From positions 1-64,000 of the forward strand of contig DASXSB010000010.1 in NCBI GenBank assembly GCA_036506275.1: a DNA stretch of 64,000 nt, given 5' to 3'. A program made the position numbers and the translations under genes. The number at the start of each line of letters is the position of its first letter. The first letter of the stretch is position 1. Shown here piece by piece: positions 52,915 to 61,833 of this stretch. The notes under the pieces were generated by a model that saw only the letters and a program-made list of their open reading frames with translations, was not told where the DNA came from and ran no database searches. The DNA comes from DASXSB01 sp036506275. Its GTDB lineage: Bacteria > Methylomirabilota > Methylomirabilia > Rokubacteriales > CSP1-6.

Positions 52915-54180
52915 ATGAGACGTGGGCTCGTCGTTCGCGTGCTGGTGGGCGCCGTCGCCGTTCTCGTCCTCGCCGGGTGCGAGCGCGGCTCGCCGCCGAA
53001 GGGCCCCGCGGCGGGAGCGGGGACGAAGTCGATCAAGGTCGTCATCGCCGACTACAGCAAGGAGAACACGAGGCCGTTCTGGCAGGCCCTCGCCGACGAT
53101 TACACCAAGCGGACGGGCGTCAAGGTGGAGCTCCAGGTCGTGGACTGGAACTCCATCGATCAACAAGTTAGCACCATGATCCAGAACAACCAGGCGCCCG
53201 ACGTGCTGAACCTCAACTCGTTCTCGAGCTATGCCAAGGACGCCCTGCTCTACTCCGTCGACGAGGTCCTGTCGCCGAAAACCCGCGACGATTTTCTAAC
53301 CGCCTTCGCCCAGGGCGGCGAGTTTCGCGGCAAGCAGTACGGCTTCCCGATCCTCGCCAGCGCCCGGGCGTTCTTCTACAACAAGACGCTCTTCACCAAG
53401 GCCGGCATCGCGAACCCGCCGCGCACGTGGAACGACTTCGTGAAGACGGCGCAGAGGATCCGGGACCTCGGCGGCGGCACCATCGGCTATGCCCTTCCCC
53501 TGGGGCCGGAGGAGGCGCAGGCGGAGTGGTCGATCTGGATGTGGAACAACGGCGGCGACTGGAAAACGGGCGACCGGTGGGCGATCAACAGCGACAAGAA
53601 CGTGCAGACCCTCCGGTTCCTCGGCGATCTCGCCAACCGCCATCGCGTGACGCAGGTCAATCCCGGCAAGACCAACCGCACCGACGGCGCGTTCCAGCTC
53701 TTCAAGGACGGCAAGGTGGGGATGGTGATCGGCTTCAGCCCGCTCGCCGCCCAGCTCGACAAGGAAGGCAAGGTCGACTACGGGGTGGCGGCGATGCCGA
53801 CGAACGTGGACGCGCCCGTGACCCTTGGCGTCGAGGACTACCTGATGGCGTTCAAGAAGACCGGCAACCAGGAAGCCGTGAAGCAGTTCCTCGACCTCTA
53901 TTACGAGCCCGACAACATCACGCGGTGGATCACCGCCGAGGGCTTCCTGCCCGTCACCCGCGGGGGCGTCGAGCGCATGAGCAGCAACGCCAAGCTCCGC
54001 CCGTACCTCGATGCGCTTCCCAAGGCGCGCCTGGTGCCGACCACGGATCCCGTGTGGGACAAGGTCAAGCTCGACGTCCAGCAGAACATCGGTCGCGCCG
54101 TGCAACCTGGCGGTGACCCCCAGCGTGTGCTCGACGAGTTGCAGAAGCGGGCGGAAGCGGCGGCGGAGGAACGTCGCTGA
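52915..54180 (+). CDS. ABC-type sugar importer substrate-binding lipoprotein
   Basis: 421 residues, MalE/UgpB-type family 1 binding protein. Lipobox LAGC (C22), then KVVIADYSKENTRPFWQALADDYTKRTGVKVEL, YGFPILASARAFFYNKTLF and FKDGKVGMVIGFSPLAAQLDKEGKVDYGVAAMP. Periplasm-facing carbohydrate receptor; the sugar is not known. ATG 52915 chosen for AAGGAGG about 10 bases upstream and the signal peptide. Followed directly by two permeases; the ATPase gene is not adjacent and may be a shared MsmK/MalK-type protein. Confidence 0.92.
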   Translation: MRRGLVVRVLVGAVAVLVLAGCERGSPPKGPAAGAGTKSIKVVIADYSKENTRPFWQALADDYTKRTGVKVELQVVDWNSIDQQVSTMIQNNQAPDVLNLNSFSSYAKDALLYSVDEVLSPKTRDDFLTAFAQGGEFRGKQYGFPILASARAFFYNKTLFTKAGIANPPRTWNDFVKTAQRIRDLGGGTIGYALPLGPEEAQAEWSIWMWNNGGDWKTGDRWAINSDKNVQTLRFLGDLANRHRVTQVNPGKTNRTDGAFQLFKDGKVGMVIGFSPLAAQLDKEGKVDYGVAAMPTNVDAPVTLGVEDYLMAFKKTGNQEAVKQFLDLYYEPDNITRWITAEGFLPVTRGGVERMSSNAKLRPYLDALPKARLVPTTDPVWDKVKLDVQQNIGRAVQPGGDPQRVLDELQKRAEAAAEERR

Positions 54181-55100
54181 CCGATCGCCCTCACGGTGAG
54201 CGCCGCGCTCACCGGCGGGGCCGCCCCCGCGTGGGGCAGACGCTGCTCTGGCTCGGCCCCAGCCTCGTCCTCGTCCTCGGCGTCGTCGTCTATCCGGCCT
54301 TCGCGCTCGTGCGTGCGTCGTGGAGTCGCTACTCGCTCACGGGCCTGTACGAGGGGGCGGTCGGGTTCCGGAACTACGTCCGCCTCGCGCGCGACGACGC
54401 CTTTCCCGGCGTGGTGGCCAACACCGCGCTCTGGGTTGCTCTCGTCGTCGGCGTCACCATCGTGATCTCGCTCGCGCTCGCCCAGCTCCTGGACGCGAGC
54501 TTCCCGGGGCGACGCCTCGTGCGGTGGGCGGTGATCGTGCCGTGGGCGGCCTCGCTGATCATGACGTCCAAGCTCTTCGTGTGGATCTACGACTACTACT
54601 TCGGAATCTTGAATCACGTCCTCACCACGCTCGGCGTGCTCGCGGAGCCGGTGGACTGGCTCGGCAACGACGCCACCGTCATGGGCGCCATGATCGCGGT
54701 GGGCGTCTTCGTCTCCCTTCCGTTCACCAGCTACGTCTTCCTGGCCGGTCTCCAGGCCATCCCCGGTGACGTCTACGAGGCGGCCCGCATCGACGGGGCA
54801 CCGGCCTGGCGCACGTACGTGTCGGTGACGCTGCCTCTCCTCGCGCCCGCGCTCGTCGTGGCCACCGTGCTGAACCTGATCTACGTCTTCAACTCGTTTC
54901 CGATCGTGTGGACGCTCAACGACCGAAACCCCGGCTTCGGCCACGACACGATGATCACCTACATGTACAAGATCGCCTTCAAGAGCTCGCTCCGGGACGT
55001 GGGGCTGGCGGCGGCGCTGGGCGTGGTCAACGTGGGCGTGATCCTGGTCGCCGTGCTCGTGTACCTGCGCACCGTCCGCTGGCGCGAGGCCGACGCCTGA
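54177..55100 (+). CDS. ABC sugar importer permease (MalF/UgpA type), apparent CTG start
   Basis: 307 residues, six membrane helices. The EAA-loop motif DVYEAARIDGAPAWRTYVSVTLPLLAP couples to the ATPase. CTG 54177 overlaps the upstream stop (CTGA) with GGAGGA 6 bases before it and gives a basic N-terminal tail (TDRPHGERRAHRRGR) as in other permeases. The next usable start, GTG 54231, has no ribosome site and would remove that tail. Confidence 0.88.
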   Translation: MTDRPHGERRAHRRGRPRVGQTLLWLGPSLVLVLGVVVYPAFALVRASWSRYSLTGLYEGAVGFRNYVRLARDDAFPGVVANTALWVALVVGVTIVISLALAQLLDASFPGRRLVRWAVIVPWAASLIMTSKLFVWIYDYYFGILNHVLTTLGVLAEPVDWLGNDATVMGAMIAVGVFVSLPFTSYVFLAGLQAIPGDVYEAARIDGAPAWRTYVSVTLPLLAPALVVATVLNLIYVFNSFPIVWTLNDRNPGFGHDTMITYMYKIAFKSSLRDVGLAAALGVVNVGVILVAVLVYLRTVRWREADA

Positions 55101-55927
55101 GCCGAGCGCACGGTCGGCGCCGCGCCGTGCTGGCGGCGGCGGGCCTGCTCGTGGCCGGCGTCTTCGCGGGACCGTACCTCGTGATGCTGCTCGACGCCGT
55201 CAAGCCCGCCGCCGAGCTGCGAGCGACGCCGCCGCGCCTCCTGCCCGGGCGCTGGCAACTGCGGAACTTCCTGGAGGTGGTGGGGGACGACGCGTTCCAG
55301 TCCGCGCTGCGGGCGTCGCTGGTGGTGGCCCTCGCCTCCACCGCCATCGCCATCGTGGCCGCCATCCCCGCTGCCTACTGGACGGCCCGCCAGCGCTTCC
55401 GCGGACGGAGCGCGTTTCTCTTCCTCGTGCTCGTGACTCAGATGTTCTCGCCCACCGCGCTCGTGGTGGGACTCTACCGGGAGTTCTTCGAGCTGGACCT
55501 CGTCAACACCTACACCGCCCTCATCCTCACCAACGCCGCGTTCAACCTCGCCTTCGCGGTGTGGATCCTGCGCGCCTTCTTCGCGTCCATTCCGCGTGAC
55601 ATCGAGGAGGCGGCGGAGGTGGATGGATGCGGCCGCCTCGGCACGCTCGTGCGCATCGTGCTCCCGCTGTCCCTACCCGGCCTCGTGACGGCGATCATCT
55701 TCGCCTTCATCGCGGCCTGGAACGAGTACATCGTGGCGCTCACGCTCATGACCGACCCCGCCCGCAAACCGCTGACGGTGGCGATCACCTCCTACGTCAC
55801 CGCCTACGTGCAGCACTGGAATCTGCTCTTCGCGGCGTCCATCCTCGCCATCGTGCCGGTGGTCGTGCTCTTCGCGCTCATCGAGCGCTATCTGGTGGGA
55901 GGACTGACGGCGGGCAGCGTGAAGTAA
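55097..55927 (+). CDS. ABC sugar importer permease (MalG/UgpE type), apparent CTG start
   Basis: 276 residues, six membrane helices. EAA-loop RDIEEAAEVDGCGRLGTLVRIVLPLSLPGL and the typical C-terminal IERYLVGGLTAGSVK. CTG 55097 overlaps the stop of the first permease gene (CTGA) with GAGG 7 bases upstream; GTG 55127 is an alternative that shortens it by 10 residues. Pairs with the preceding permease to form the channel. Confidence 0.88.
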   Translation: MSRAHGRRRAVLAAAGLLVAGVFAGPYLVMLLDAVKPAAELRATPPRLLPGRWQLRNFLEVVGDDAFQSALRASLVVALASTAIAIVAAIPAAYWTARQRFRGRSAFLFLVLVTQMFSPTALVVGLYREFFELDLVNTYTALILTNAAFNLAFAVWILRAFFASIPRDIEEAAEVDGCGRLGTLVRIVLPLSLPGLVTAIIFAFIAAWNEYIVALTLMTDPARKPLTVAITSYVTAYVQHWNLLFAASILAIVPVVVLFALIERYLVGGLTAGSVK

Positions 55928-56012
55928 GCACGGAGCAGAAGCGGCAGTGCCCGGCGCGGCAGCGCGCGCACAGCATGCGCTCGTCGCACCCGCACACGGA
56001 GCATCTCGTCAT
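55878..56012 (-). CDS. Tiny Cys-rich protein (putative zinc ribbon)
   Basis: 44 residues, MTRCSVCGCDERMLCARCRAGHCRFCS followed by a short tail, with nine Cys, mostly in CxxC spacing, enough for two zinc sites. ATG 56012 overlaps the stop of the preceding gene (ATGA), the junction type used throughout this window, which argues for a real gene. Its 3' end overlaps the sugar permease 3' end by 50 bases on the opposite strand. Confidence 0.42.
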   Translation of the reverse strand: MTRCSVCGCDERMLCARCRAGHCRFCSVLTSRCPPSVLPPDSAR

Positions 56013-56287
56013 CGGCTTCCATCCGTGGTGTCGCCGGTTCCCGGCGCGTCTCCCGACGCCCGCGCCGGCACGGCGTCGAGGGCGCCCGGTCGGCACTCGA
56101 TCGCCACCGTGAGGCGGTTCCCGCTCGTGTCGCTCGTCATGGCGGTCACAGCCGGGTTGCAGGCGGCGGGCAGCTTGAAGCGAGCGCGCAGCTCCTCGGG
56201 GGAGAGCTTCTGCACTTCGATGAAGTCGGCGGTGCTGAGCGACACGATGACGCCGAGCACGGTGTGGACGATGCGGTGATGTTTCAC
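56009..56287 (-). CDS. Hypothetical protein
   Basis: About 92 residues from GTG 56287 (99 if GTG 56308 is used). N-terminal hydrophobic stretch HTVLGVIVSLSTADFIEVQKL, then LSPEELRARFKLPAACNPAVTAMTSD and a polar Gly/Asp-rich tail. No family recognised. It is divergent from the two-component operon and followed by the tiny Cys-rich frame. Confidence 0.5.
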   Translation of the reverse strand: MKHHRIVHTVLGVIVSLSTADFIEVQKLSPEELRARFKLPAACNPAVTAMTSDTSGNRLTVAIECRPGALDAVPARASGDAPGTGDTTDGSR

Positions 56288-56331
56288 AGATCCACCGTAT
56301 CCGGTCACGGCTGAAGATTGCCTGAGGCCAC

Positions 56332-56349
56332 CCTGAAACTTTGTTCAGG
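56332..56349. promoter_or_regulatory. Operator-like inverted repeat before the response regulator gene
   Basis: CCTGAA-6-TTCAGG, with two further CTGA(A/G)G half-sites just upstream (near 56311 and 56322), in the divergent gap. Spacing suits an OmpR-type dimer, possibly the regulator's own autoregulatory site. Confidence 0.35.
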
Positions 56350-56378
56350 TTGCGCCGGCGCCGGCGGCCCGCGCTACG

Positions 56379-57074
56379 ATGGGCGTCGTGCGCGTCCTGA
56401 TCATCGAGGACGACCGGAAAGCCGCCCGCCTCCTCACCAAGGGGCTGCAGGAGGATGGCTTCACGGTCGACGTCGCCTTCACCGGCGAGGAGGGCGAGGA
56501 GCGGGCGACGGTGACGGACTACGACATCATCGTGCTCGACTGGCTCCTGCCCGGAAAGGATGGTCTCGCCGTGTGCCGCGCGCTGCGCGCATCCGGCCGC
56601 TCGGCGCCGATCCTCATGCTCACGGCGCGGGACAGCGTCGCCGACCGCGTGAGCGGGTTGCGCACGGGCGCCGACGATTACCTCACGAAGCCGTTCGCCT
56701 TCGCGGAGCTGCTGGCGCGTATCGGCGCCCTCCTCCGGCGGGCGCGTGACGCCCGTCCCGCCGTGTTGCGCGTGGCCGACCTCACCCTCGATCCCGCCAC
56801 CCGGCGCGTGACTCGCGGCGGCGCCCCCGTCACGCTCACGCCCACGCAGTACGCCATTCTCGAGGTGCTCATGCGGAGCCCGGGGGAGGTCGTCACGCGC
56901 ACGCGCCTCGCCGAGCGCGTGTGGGATCAGGCCTCGGACGTGCTCGACAACCTCATCGACGTCCACATGAGCCATCTCCGGAAGGGCGTCGATCGCGGCA
57001 CCGCCGCTCCCCTCATCCACACCGTGCGCGGCATCGGCTACCGGCTGGCCCCACTCGAGTCAGGCGACGCGTGA
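56379..57074 (+). CDS. OmpR-family response regulator
   Basis: 231 residues. Receiver domain (about 4-118) with acidic pocket E10/D11, phospho-acceptor D54 (IIVLDWLLPGKDG), T82 and K104 (DDYLTKPFAFAE). C-terminal winged helix (about 130-225) with RVWDQASDVLDNLIDVHMSHLRKGVD and the HTVRGIGYRL ending typical of OmpR/PhoB. ATG 56379 or GTG 56388 both possible. Its stop overlaps the kinase start (GTGA). The operon layout resembles heavy-metal or copper two-component pairs (CusRS-like), but the signal is unknown. Confidence 0.95.
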   Translation: MGVVRVLIIEDDRKAARLLTKGLQEDGFTVDVAFTGEEGEERATVTDYDIIVLDWLLPGKDGLAVCRALRASGRSAPILMLTARDSVADRVSGLRTGADDYLTKPFAFAELLARIGALLRRARDARPAVLRVADLTLDPATRRVTRGGAPVTLTPTQYAILEVLMRSPGEVVTRTRLAERVWDQASDVLDNLIDVHMSHLRKGVDRGTAAPLIHTVRGIGYRLAPLESGDA

Positions 57075-58474
57075 GGCCGCTCAGCTTCAAGACCCGTCTC
57101 TGGCTCGGGCACGTCTCCGTCCTCGCCGTCATGCTGGCGCTGGCCGCGTTCGGGGCAGACTGGGCGCTGCGCCGTGTCGTGCTGGGCCGGATCATCGACG
57201 ACGCGATCCTCTCCCTGGCGTCGACGGAAGCGGCCGCGCTCCAGGCGGATCCCAGCCACCCCGTGCGCGTCCACGAGGTGGCGCCCGGCGCCGGCCCCCC
57301 GTCCTTCCTCCGCCTCGACAAGTTCGTTCAGATCATCGACGCCGACGGGCGCGTGATCGCGCGCAGCGCCACGCTCGGCAGCGTGCGCCTACCCACGCCG
57401 CCGTCGCTGCTGTCGCGAGTGCGCGACGGGGACACCGTGTTCGGCACCGTGGCGGATTTCGGCGAAGAGCCGATCCGGATGGTCACGGTCCCCGTCGCGC
57501 TTTCCACCGGCGTCGGCGCCGTGCAGGTCGCGATGTCGCTCGACGACGCGTACGCCGTCCTTCGCACCGGCCGCTGGCTCGTCCTCGCCATGTCGCTCGC
57601 GATGCTGGCCGGTATCGGCTTGACGGGCGCGGTGGTGGCGCGCCGGGCCTTGCGCCCCATCGACGAGATGGTGATGCAGGCGCGGCGCATCGGAGAGGCG
57701 AACCTCGCCGAGCGCCTGCCCCATCCGGGCACGTCCGACGAGATCGGGCGCCTCGTGGCCACCCTCAACGACATGCTGAACCGCCTCGAGCGCAGCTTCG
57801 AGGGGCAACGGCGGTTCACCGCCGACGCCTCTCACGAGCTGCGCTCGCCGCTCTCGCGCTTGCGCGCGGAGCTGGAGGTGACGCTGCGCCGGAACCGCAC
57901 GCCTTCCGAGTACGAGGACACCCTGCGCTCGTGCCTGGAGGAGGTGGACCGCGTGCAGGAACTGATCGAGGAGCTGCTCGAGCTGGCCCGCATCGACGCA
58001 CGCCCGGAGGCGGAAGGGACGGAGCCCATCGCCGTGAGCGAGATCGTGGACGCGGCGGTGGCGGCGGTGCGGCCCCAGGCCGATCATCGCGGGGTGGCGC
58101 TCGCGGTGCGGCGTCCGCCCGAGCTCTTCGTCAACGCGGCCCCGGGGGCGGCGAAGGTCGCACTCGCCAACATCCTCGACAACGCCGTGAAGTTCTCGCC
58201 GAGCGGGGGGCACGTCGAGGTCATCGTCACCGCCGCCCGCCAGGAAGCGGTCATCGCCGTGTCCGACACGGGCCCGGGCGTCTCGCCGGAGGACGTGGCC
58301 CGGCTGTTCGAGCGCTTCTATCGGGGCAAGGCGTCGCGGGCGACAGAAGCGCCCGGAGTGGGCCTGGGCCTGGCCATCTCACGCGCCCTCGTGGAGCGCC
58401 AAGGCGGGCGCATTTCGCTGGAGGTCCCGACGGAGAAGGGCGCCACCTTCAGCGTCCACCTGCCGCGCGCGTGA
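57071..58474 (+). CDS. Sensor histidine kinase
   Basis: 467 residues: membrane helix 1 (about 12-36), short periplasmic sensor (about 37-170), membrane helix 2 (about 172-195), HAMP (RRALRPIDEMVMQARRIGEANLAERLP), HisKA with phospho-acceptor His near residue 255 (FTADASHELRSPLSRLR), and HATPase with N-box ANILDNAVKFSP, GPGVSPED and G-box GVGLGLAISRALV. The start is GTG 57071, overlapping the regulator stop. Confidence 0.95.
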   Translation: MRPLSFKTRLWLGHVSVLAVMLALAAFGADWALRRVVLGRIIDDAILSLASTEAAALQADPSHPVRVHEVAPGAGPPSFLRLDKFVQIIDADGRVIARSATLGSVRLPTPPSLLSRVRDGDTVFGTVADFGEEPIRMVTVPVALSTGVGAVQVAMSLDDAYAVLRTGRWLVLAMSLAMLAGIGLTGAVVARRALRPIDEMVMQARRIGEANLAERLPHPGTSDEIGRLVATLNDMLNRLERSFEGQRRFTADASHELRSPLSRLRAELEVTLRRNRTPSEYEDTLRSCLEEVDRVQELIEELLELARIDARPEAEGTEPIAVSEIVDAAVAAVRPQADHRGVALAVRRPPELFVNAAPGAAKVALANILDNAVKFSPSGGHVEVIVTAARQEAVIAVSDTGPGVSPEDVARLFERFYRGKASRATEAPGVGLGLAISRALVERQGGRISLEVPTEKGATFSVHLPRA

Positions 58475-58496
58475 ACGTCTCTCCGCGGGCCGTTCG

Positions 58497-59777
58497 CTAT
58501 CGCAGGAAAGCGTCGGCCGCCGTGCGGACGCGGATCGTGGTCTCCTTGCGCCGCTGGCCGCGGATGTCGAAGACCACGAGGCGACCTTCCTGCGCGACCA
58601 GGATCTCGGTGTCGCTCAACCATCCCACGAGCGCGGCGCGCGAAATGGTCGCGAGTGGCCGCGGCGATGTGGCCGGCTCCACCACCTCGACGGCGGGAAG
58701 GGCGGCGATCGCCTTGCGAAGGCGCGCGAGCTCGGCGGGATCCTCCTTGCCGTCCGACGACACGCGAATCTCGCCGCTTGCCCCCGCCGTGGCGACGATC
58801 GTGTAGGCGAGCCGTCGCGCGGCGGGCGCCAGGCGCGCGTCCGCCGTGTAGAAGCTCACGTCGTAGTTGCGGTTGTCGTAACGCTGCCACTCGTCGTAGA
58901 CGACGATGGCCTTGCCGCTCCGGAACAGCACCGTCTGGTCGTTGCCCTCGTTTTCCCAGCCGCAACAGCCGCCGTCGGGCACCGCCGCCACCAGCACCTC
59001 TCCCTTCTCCGCGCCCGTGAGCGGCTTCGCGAGCGGCTGGATCACCTTCTTCTGCGCCCACGTCGTCCCTGCGCGCTGGTAGAGGAGGCTTTCGTGATAC
59101 CTGGACTCGGTCTGCCCCTGCGTCACGCGCGTCACCACGAAGAAGTCGCCGACGACACCGTCGGGGGCCCACAGCGACCACTCCGGGCACGTCTCCGAGC
59201 ACACGCCGGTCTCGCACCGGCACCATCCGGGCGCGGGCAGCTCCGCGATGCGATGCGGGCTTCCGGCTCCGAGGTCGGTGCGCCACACGCGTGCGGTGCT
59301 GCGCACCTCACGTTCGCCACCCCCGTCTTCGACCACCTTCTCGAACGTGGTCTCGAACCAGACAACAGACTCCCCGCCTGCGGAAAGGAACCATTCCCGA
59401 GCCGATTCCGTGACGGTCGCACGCGGGCCGCCGCTTCGGGCCTTCGCGCCCTCGAGCTTCCATTCCTTCGCCTGCTGGCCGTCCCAGAACCACGCTCGAT
59501 CGCGCGCCGTGACCAGCTCGCCGGTCGTCCATTCCGCCCCTCGGGGCGGAACGAACAACATCTGGCTGCGCGCGTTGACGCTGAGGAACTCCGGATGCTC
59601 GAGGAGACGGCGCGGGACCGTGAGCGTGCGGCGCGTGACGAAGGTGGTGGGGTCGTACTCGATGATGCGATCCGGGTCCTGCAGCACCCAGAGCTGTTTC
59701 GGCGCCTCGGCGTGGACCACCGACGCGAGCACGGCCACCCCCAGCACCAGCGCCGGGAGGGAGCGCATGCGCCTCAC
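58497..59777 (-). CDS. Secreted protein, probable beta-propeller-like, function unknown
   Basis: 426 residues: signal peptide (about 1-23), then repeating strand-rich blocks with Trp/Tyr-containing turns (KQLWVLQDPDRIIEYDP, VWRTDLGAGSPHRIAELP, TEILVAQEGRLVVFDIRGQRR) like a propeller. A Cys cluster CRCETGVCSETC near residue 190 and a CC pair (GGCCGW) could form disulphides or bind metal. No family recognised. Its ATG overlaps the rmuC stop. Confidence 0.7.
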   Translation of the reverse strand: MRRMRSLPALVLGVAVLASVVHAEAPKQLWVLQDPDRIIEYDPTTFVTRRTLTVPRRLLEHPEFLSVNARSQMLFVPPRGAEWTTGELVTARDRAWFWDGQQAKEWKLEGAKARSGGPRATVTESAREWFLSAGGESVVWFETTFEKVVEDGGGEREVRSTARVWRTDLGAGSPHRIAELPAPGWCRCETGVCSETCPEWSLWAPDGVVGDFFVVTRVTQGQTESRYHESLLYQRAGTTWAQKKVIQPLAKPLTGAEKGEVLVAAVPDGGCCGWENEGNDQTVLFRSGKAIVVYDEWQRYDNRNYDVSFYTADARLAPAARRLAYTIVATAGASGEIRVSSDGKEDPAELARLRKAIAALPAVEVVEPATSPRPLATISRAALVGWLSDTEILVAQEGRLVVFDIRGQRRKETTIRVRTAADAFLR

Positions 59778-60892
59778 CCGACTTCGGGTAACGCCGGCTG
59801 CACTTCCTTCCGCTCGACGGCGGCCAGCTTGGTCTCGAAACGGGCGAGGGCGCGGTCGGCGTCGGTCAATTGCTTGTGCGCGTGGCCGAGATGGCCGCTG
59901 AGCTTGTCCATGTGCTCGCGCACGCGCGTGAGGTCGCTGCCGAGCCGGGTGAGATCGTTCTGGATCTCGCGCGCGTTGGCCTCGATGCGGAGGCCGCGGA
60001 GGCCGAGGATGATGACTTGAAGGTACGCGTAGAAGCTGTTGGGCGAGACGGGAACGACCCGGCGCGACAGCGCATAGGCGGCGATGGCGTCGTCGGCGTC
60101 GCCGTCCTTCAGGATGATCTCGTAGTACACGTTCTCGGCCGGCACGTACATGAGCGCGAAGTCGTAGGTCCCCTCGTCGGGGAGGATGTACTTCTTCGCG
60201 ATCTCGTCCACGCGCAGCTTCACGTCGCGCGTGAACGCCTTGCGGTGCGGGCGCCGGCGCTCTTCCTCGGGCTCGGCCAGCATCCGCTGGAAGTTCTCGA
60301 GGGGGAACTTGGCGTCGACGGGAACGAGGCGGCCGCCGATGCGGAGGGCGGCGTCGACCTTGTCGCCCGTCTTGAAACCGTGCTGGAGGACGTAGTGCTC
60401 GCCGGGCAGCATCTGGGCGAGAAGCTGTTCGAGTAACGTCTCACCGAGGCCGCCGCGGATCTTCGGCGCCTTCAGAATTCGCTCGAGCCCCTGCAGGTCG
60501 CGGCCGACCTCCACCACCCGCTGCGTCGCCTCTCCGAGCTTGCCGAGGCTCCCCTGCACGTCGCCCACGACCTTGGCGGCGCGGTCGAGGCGCTCGCCCA
60601 TCGTGGTCTGCGAAGCCTGGAGCAGGCGCATCCCGTCCTGGAGCTGGCGCGCCACCTCGCTCGTCACGGACTGCAGCTCGCTCGCGACACCATGGCGGAG
60701 CGCGGCCACCTCGTGCCGGAGCGCATCCTGGCTCGCGCGCCCCTCCGAGCGCACGGCCTCGATCTGCTGCTGGACGAGCTGCACCAAGTGGGCGGCGCCG
60801 GCGTCTCCGCCGCGACGCGAGAAGAGGGCCCACGCGAGCGCGGCCACCACGACGATCAGCACGCCCGCGAACGCCGCGTAGAGGTCGCTCAC
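59774..60892 (-). CDS. rmuC: DNA recombination protein RmuC
   Basis: 372 residues: N-terminal membrane anchor (about 5-22), long coiled coil (about 30-150), then the RmuC nuclease-like domain with LKAPKIRGGLGETLLEQLLAQMLP, VDAALRIGGRLVPVDAKFPLENFQRML and FALMYVPAENVYYEI. Limits DNA inversions at short repeats in E. coli. The start is GTG 60892, overlapping the upstream stop (GTGA). Confidence 0.9.
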   Translation of the reverse strand: MSDLYAAFAGVLIVVVAALAWALFSRRGGDAGAAHLVQLVQQQIEAVRSEGRASQDALRHEVAALRHGVASELQSVTSEVARQLQDGMRLLQASQTTMGERLDRAAKVVGDVQGSLGKLGEATQRVVEVGRDLQGLERILKAPKIRGGLGETLLEQLLAQMLPGEHYVLQHGFKTGDKVDAALRIGGRLVPVDAKFPLENFQRMLAEPEEERRRPHRKAFTRDVKLRVDEIAKKYILPDEGTYDFALMYVPAENVYYEIILKDGDADDAIAAYALSRRVVPVSPNSFYAYLQVIILGLRGLRIEANAREIQNDLTRLGSDLTRVREHMDKLSGHLGHAHKQLTDADRALARFETKLAAVERKEVQPALPEVG

Positions 60893-61767
60893 CGGGGGCG
60901 CCGCCTCCAGTGGCGGCACACCGCCACCAGGCCGCACGACGCGCACACGCGCGCGTCGCGACGATCCAGGCAGTCGCCCGACATGCGCTTGTGGCAGAGC
61001 GCGAAATCGTACTTCACGGGATCGGCGGGATCGAGCTCGCGCAAGCGGGCCGTGATCTCCTCCGCCATGCGCCCGTTCCGGGAGCGCCGGCGCGTGAGGC
61101 CGATGGCGCGGCTCATGTTCTCCACGTGGGTGTCGATGGGCATCACGAGGCGGGCGGGCGCGACGCCACGCCAGAGTCCGAAGTCCGGCGGCTCACGCCG
61201 CACCATCCAGCGCAGGAAGAGGTGCAAGCGCTTGCAGGGTCCGCCCGCCGACGGCAACGGGAAGAGGTGTCGATAGCCGCGCGAGAGGCGGCCGCGCGGA
61301 AACACCTCGCGAAGATCGGCGGTGAGGAACGCGCGCGCGAAGGTCTCCAGGGCGGGCGCGAGCGCCCCGTCGGGGTCGGGATCGCCGCCGAGGAAGCACT
61401 TCTCCAGCGTGCCGTGACGCGCGAGGAGGTCGCGGGCGGCCACGCAGAAGGCGACGACATCGCGCGGGCGGTTGAAGCGATAGATGAAGCCGTCGAAGCG
61501 ATCGCCGTCGCGCGCGGGGTCGAAGTCGCGGATGAAGGCCGCCGGCGACGGCGCCATGGCGGCGAGCACGCCCTCGAGCGCGCGGCTGAAGAGGTCCACG
61601 CGGCCGTAGGCCAGGCACGCCGTGAGGAGCGCCACGACCTCGCGGTCGCGCGGGTCGGCGTAGCGGAGGGGGAAGCGGATGGCGTCGCGGTCGACGCGCG
61701 CGCCATAGTCGAACTCGCGATACAGCCGCTCGAGCGGCTCGAGGAGTCTCGCGCGGGTTCGCGTCAT
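60889..61767 (-). CDS. TIGR02757-family protein (DUF2400)
   Basis: 292 residues of the conserved TIGR02757 family: DPRDREVVALLTACLAYGRVDLFSRALEGVL, RWMVRREPPDFGLWRGVAPARLVMPIDTHVENMSRAIGLTRR and PVKYDFALCHKRMSGDC. The HhH-like core and the C-terminal Cys set (CLDRRDARVCASCGLVAVC) recall DNA glycosylases with an Fe-S loop, but the activity is not established. Co-transcribed with rmuC, which fits a DNA-maintenance role. Confidence 0.85.
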   Translation of the reverse strand: MTRTRARLLEPLERLYREFDYGARVDRDAIRFPLRYADPRDREVVALLTACLAYGRVDLFSRALEGVLAAMAPSPAAFIRDFDPARDGDRFDGFIYRFNRPRDVVAFCVAARDLLARHGTLEKCFLGGDPDPDGALAPALETFARAFLTADLREVFPRGRLSRGYRHLFPLPSAGGPCKRLHLFLRWMVRREPPDFGLWRGVAPARLVMPIDTHVENMSRAIGLTRRRSRNGRMAEEITARLRELDPADPVKYDFALCHKRMSGDCLDRRDARVCASCGLVAVCRHWRRRPR

Positions 61768-61833
61768 TCAGTGCCTGGCGGCATAATAGCACGCGGCGTG
61801 GCGGGCGACACCGCCGTCGCACGAGGAGCGCGC

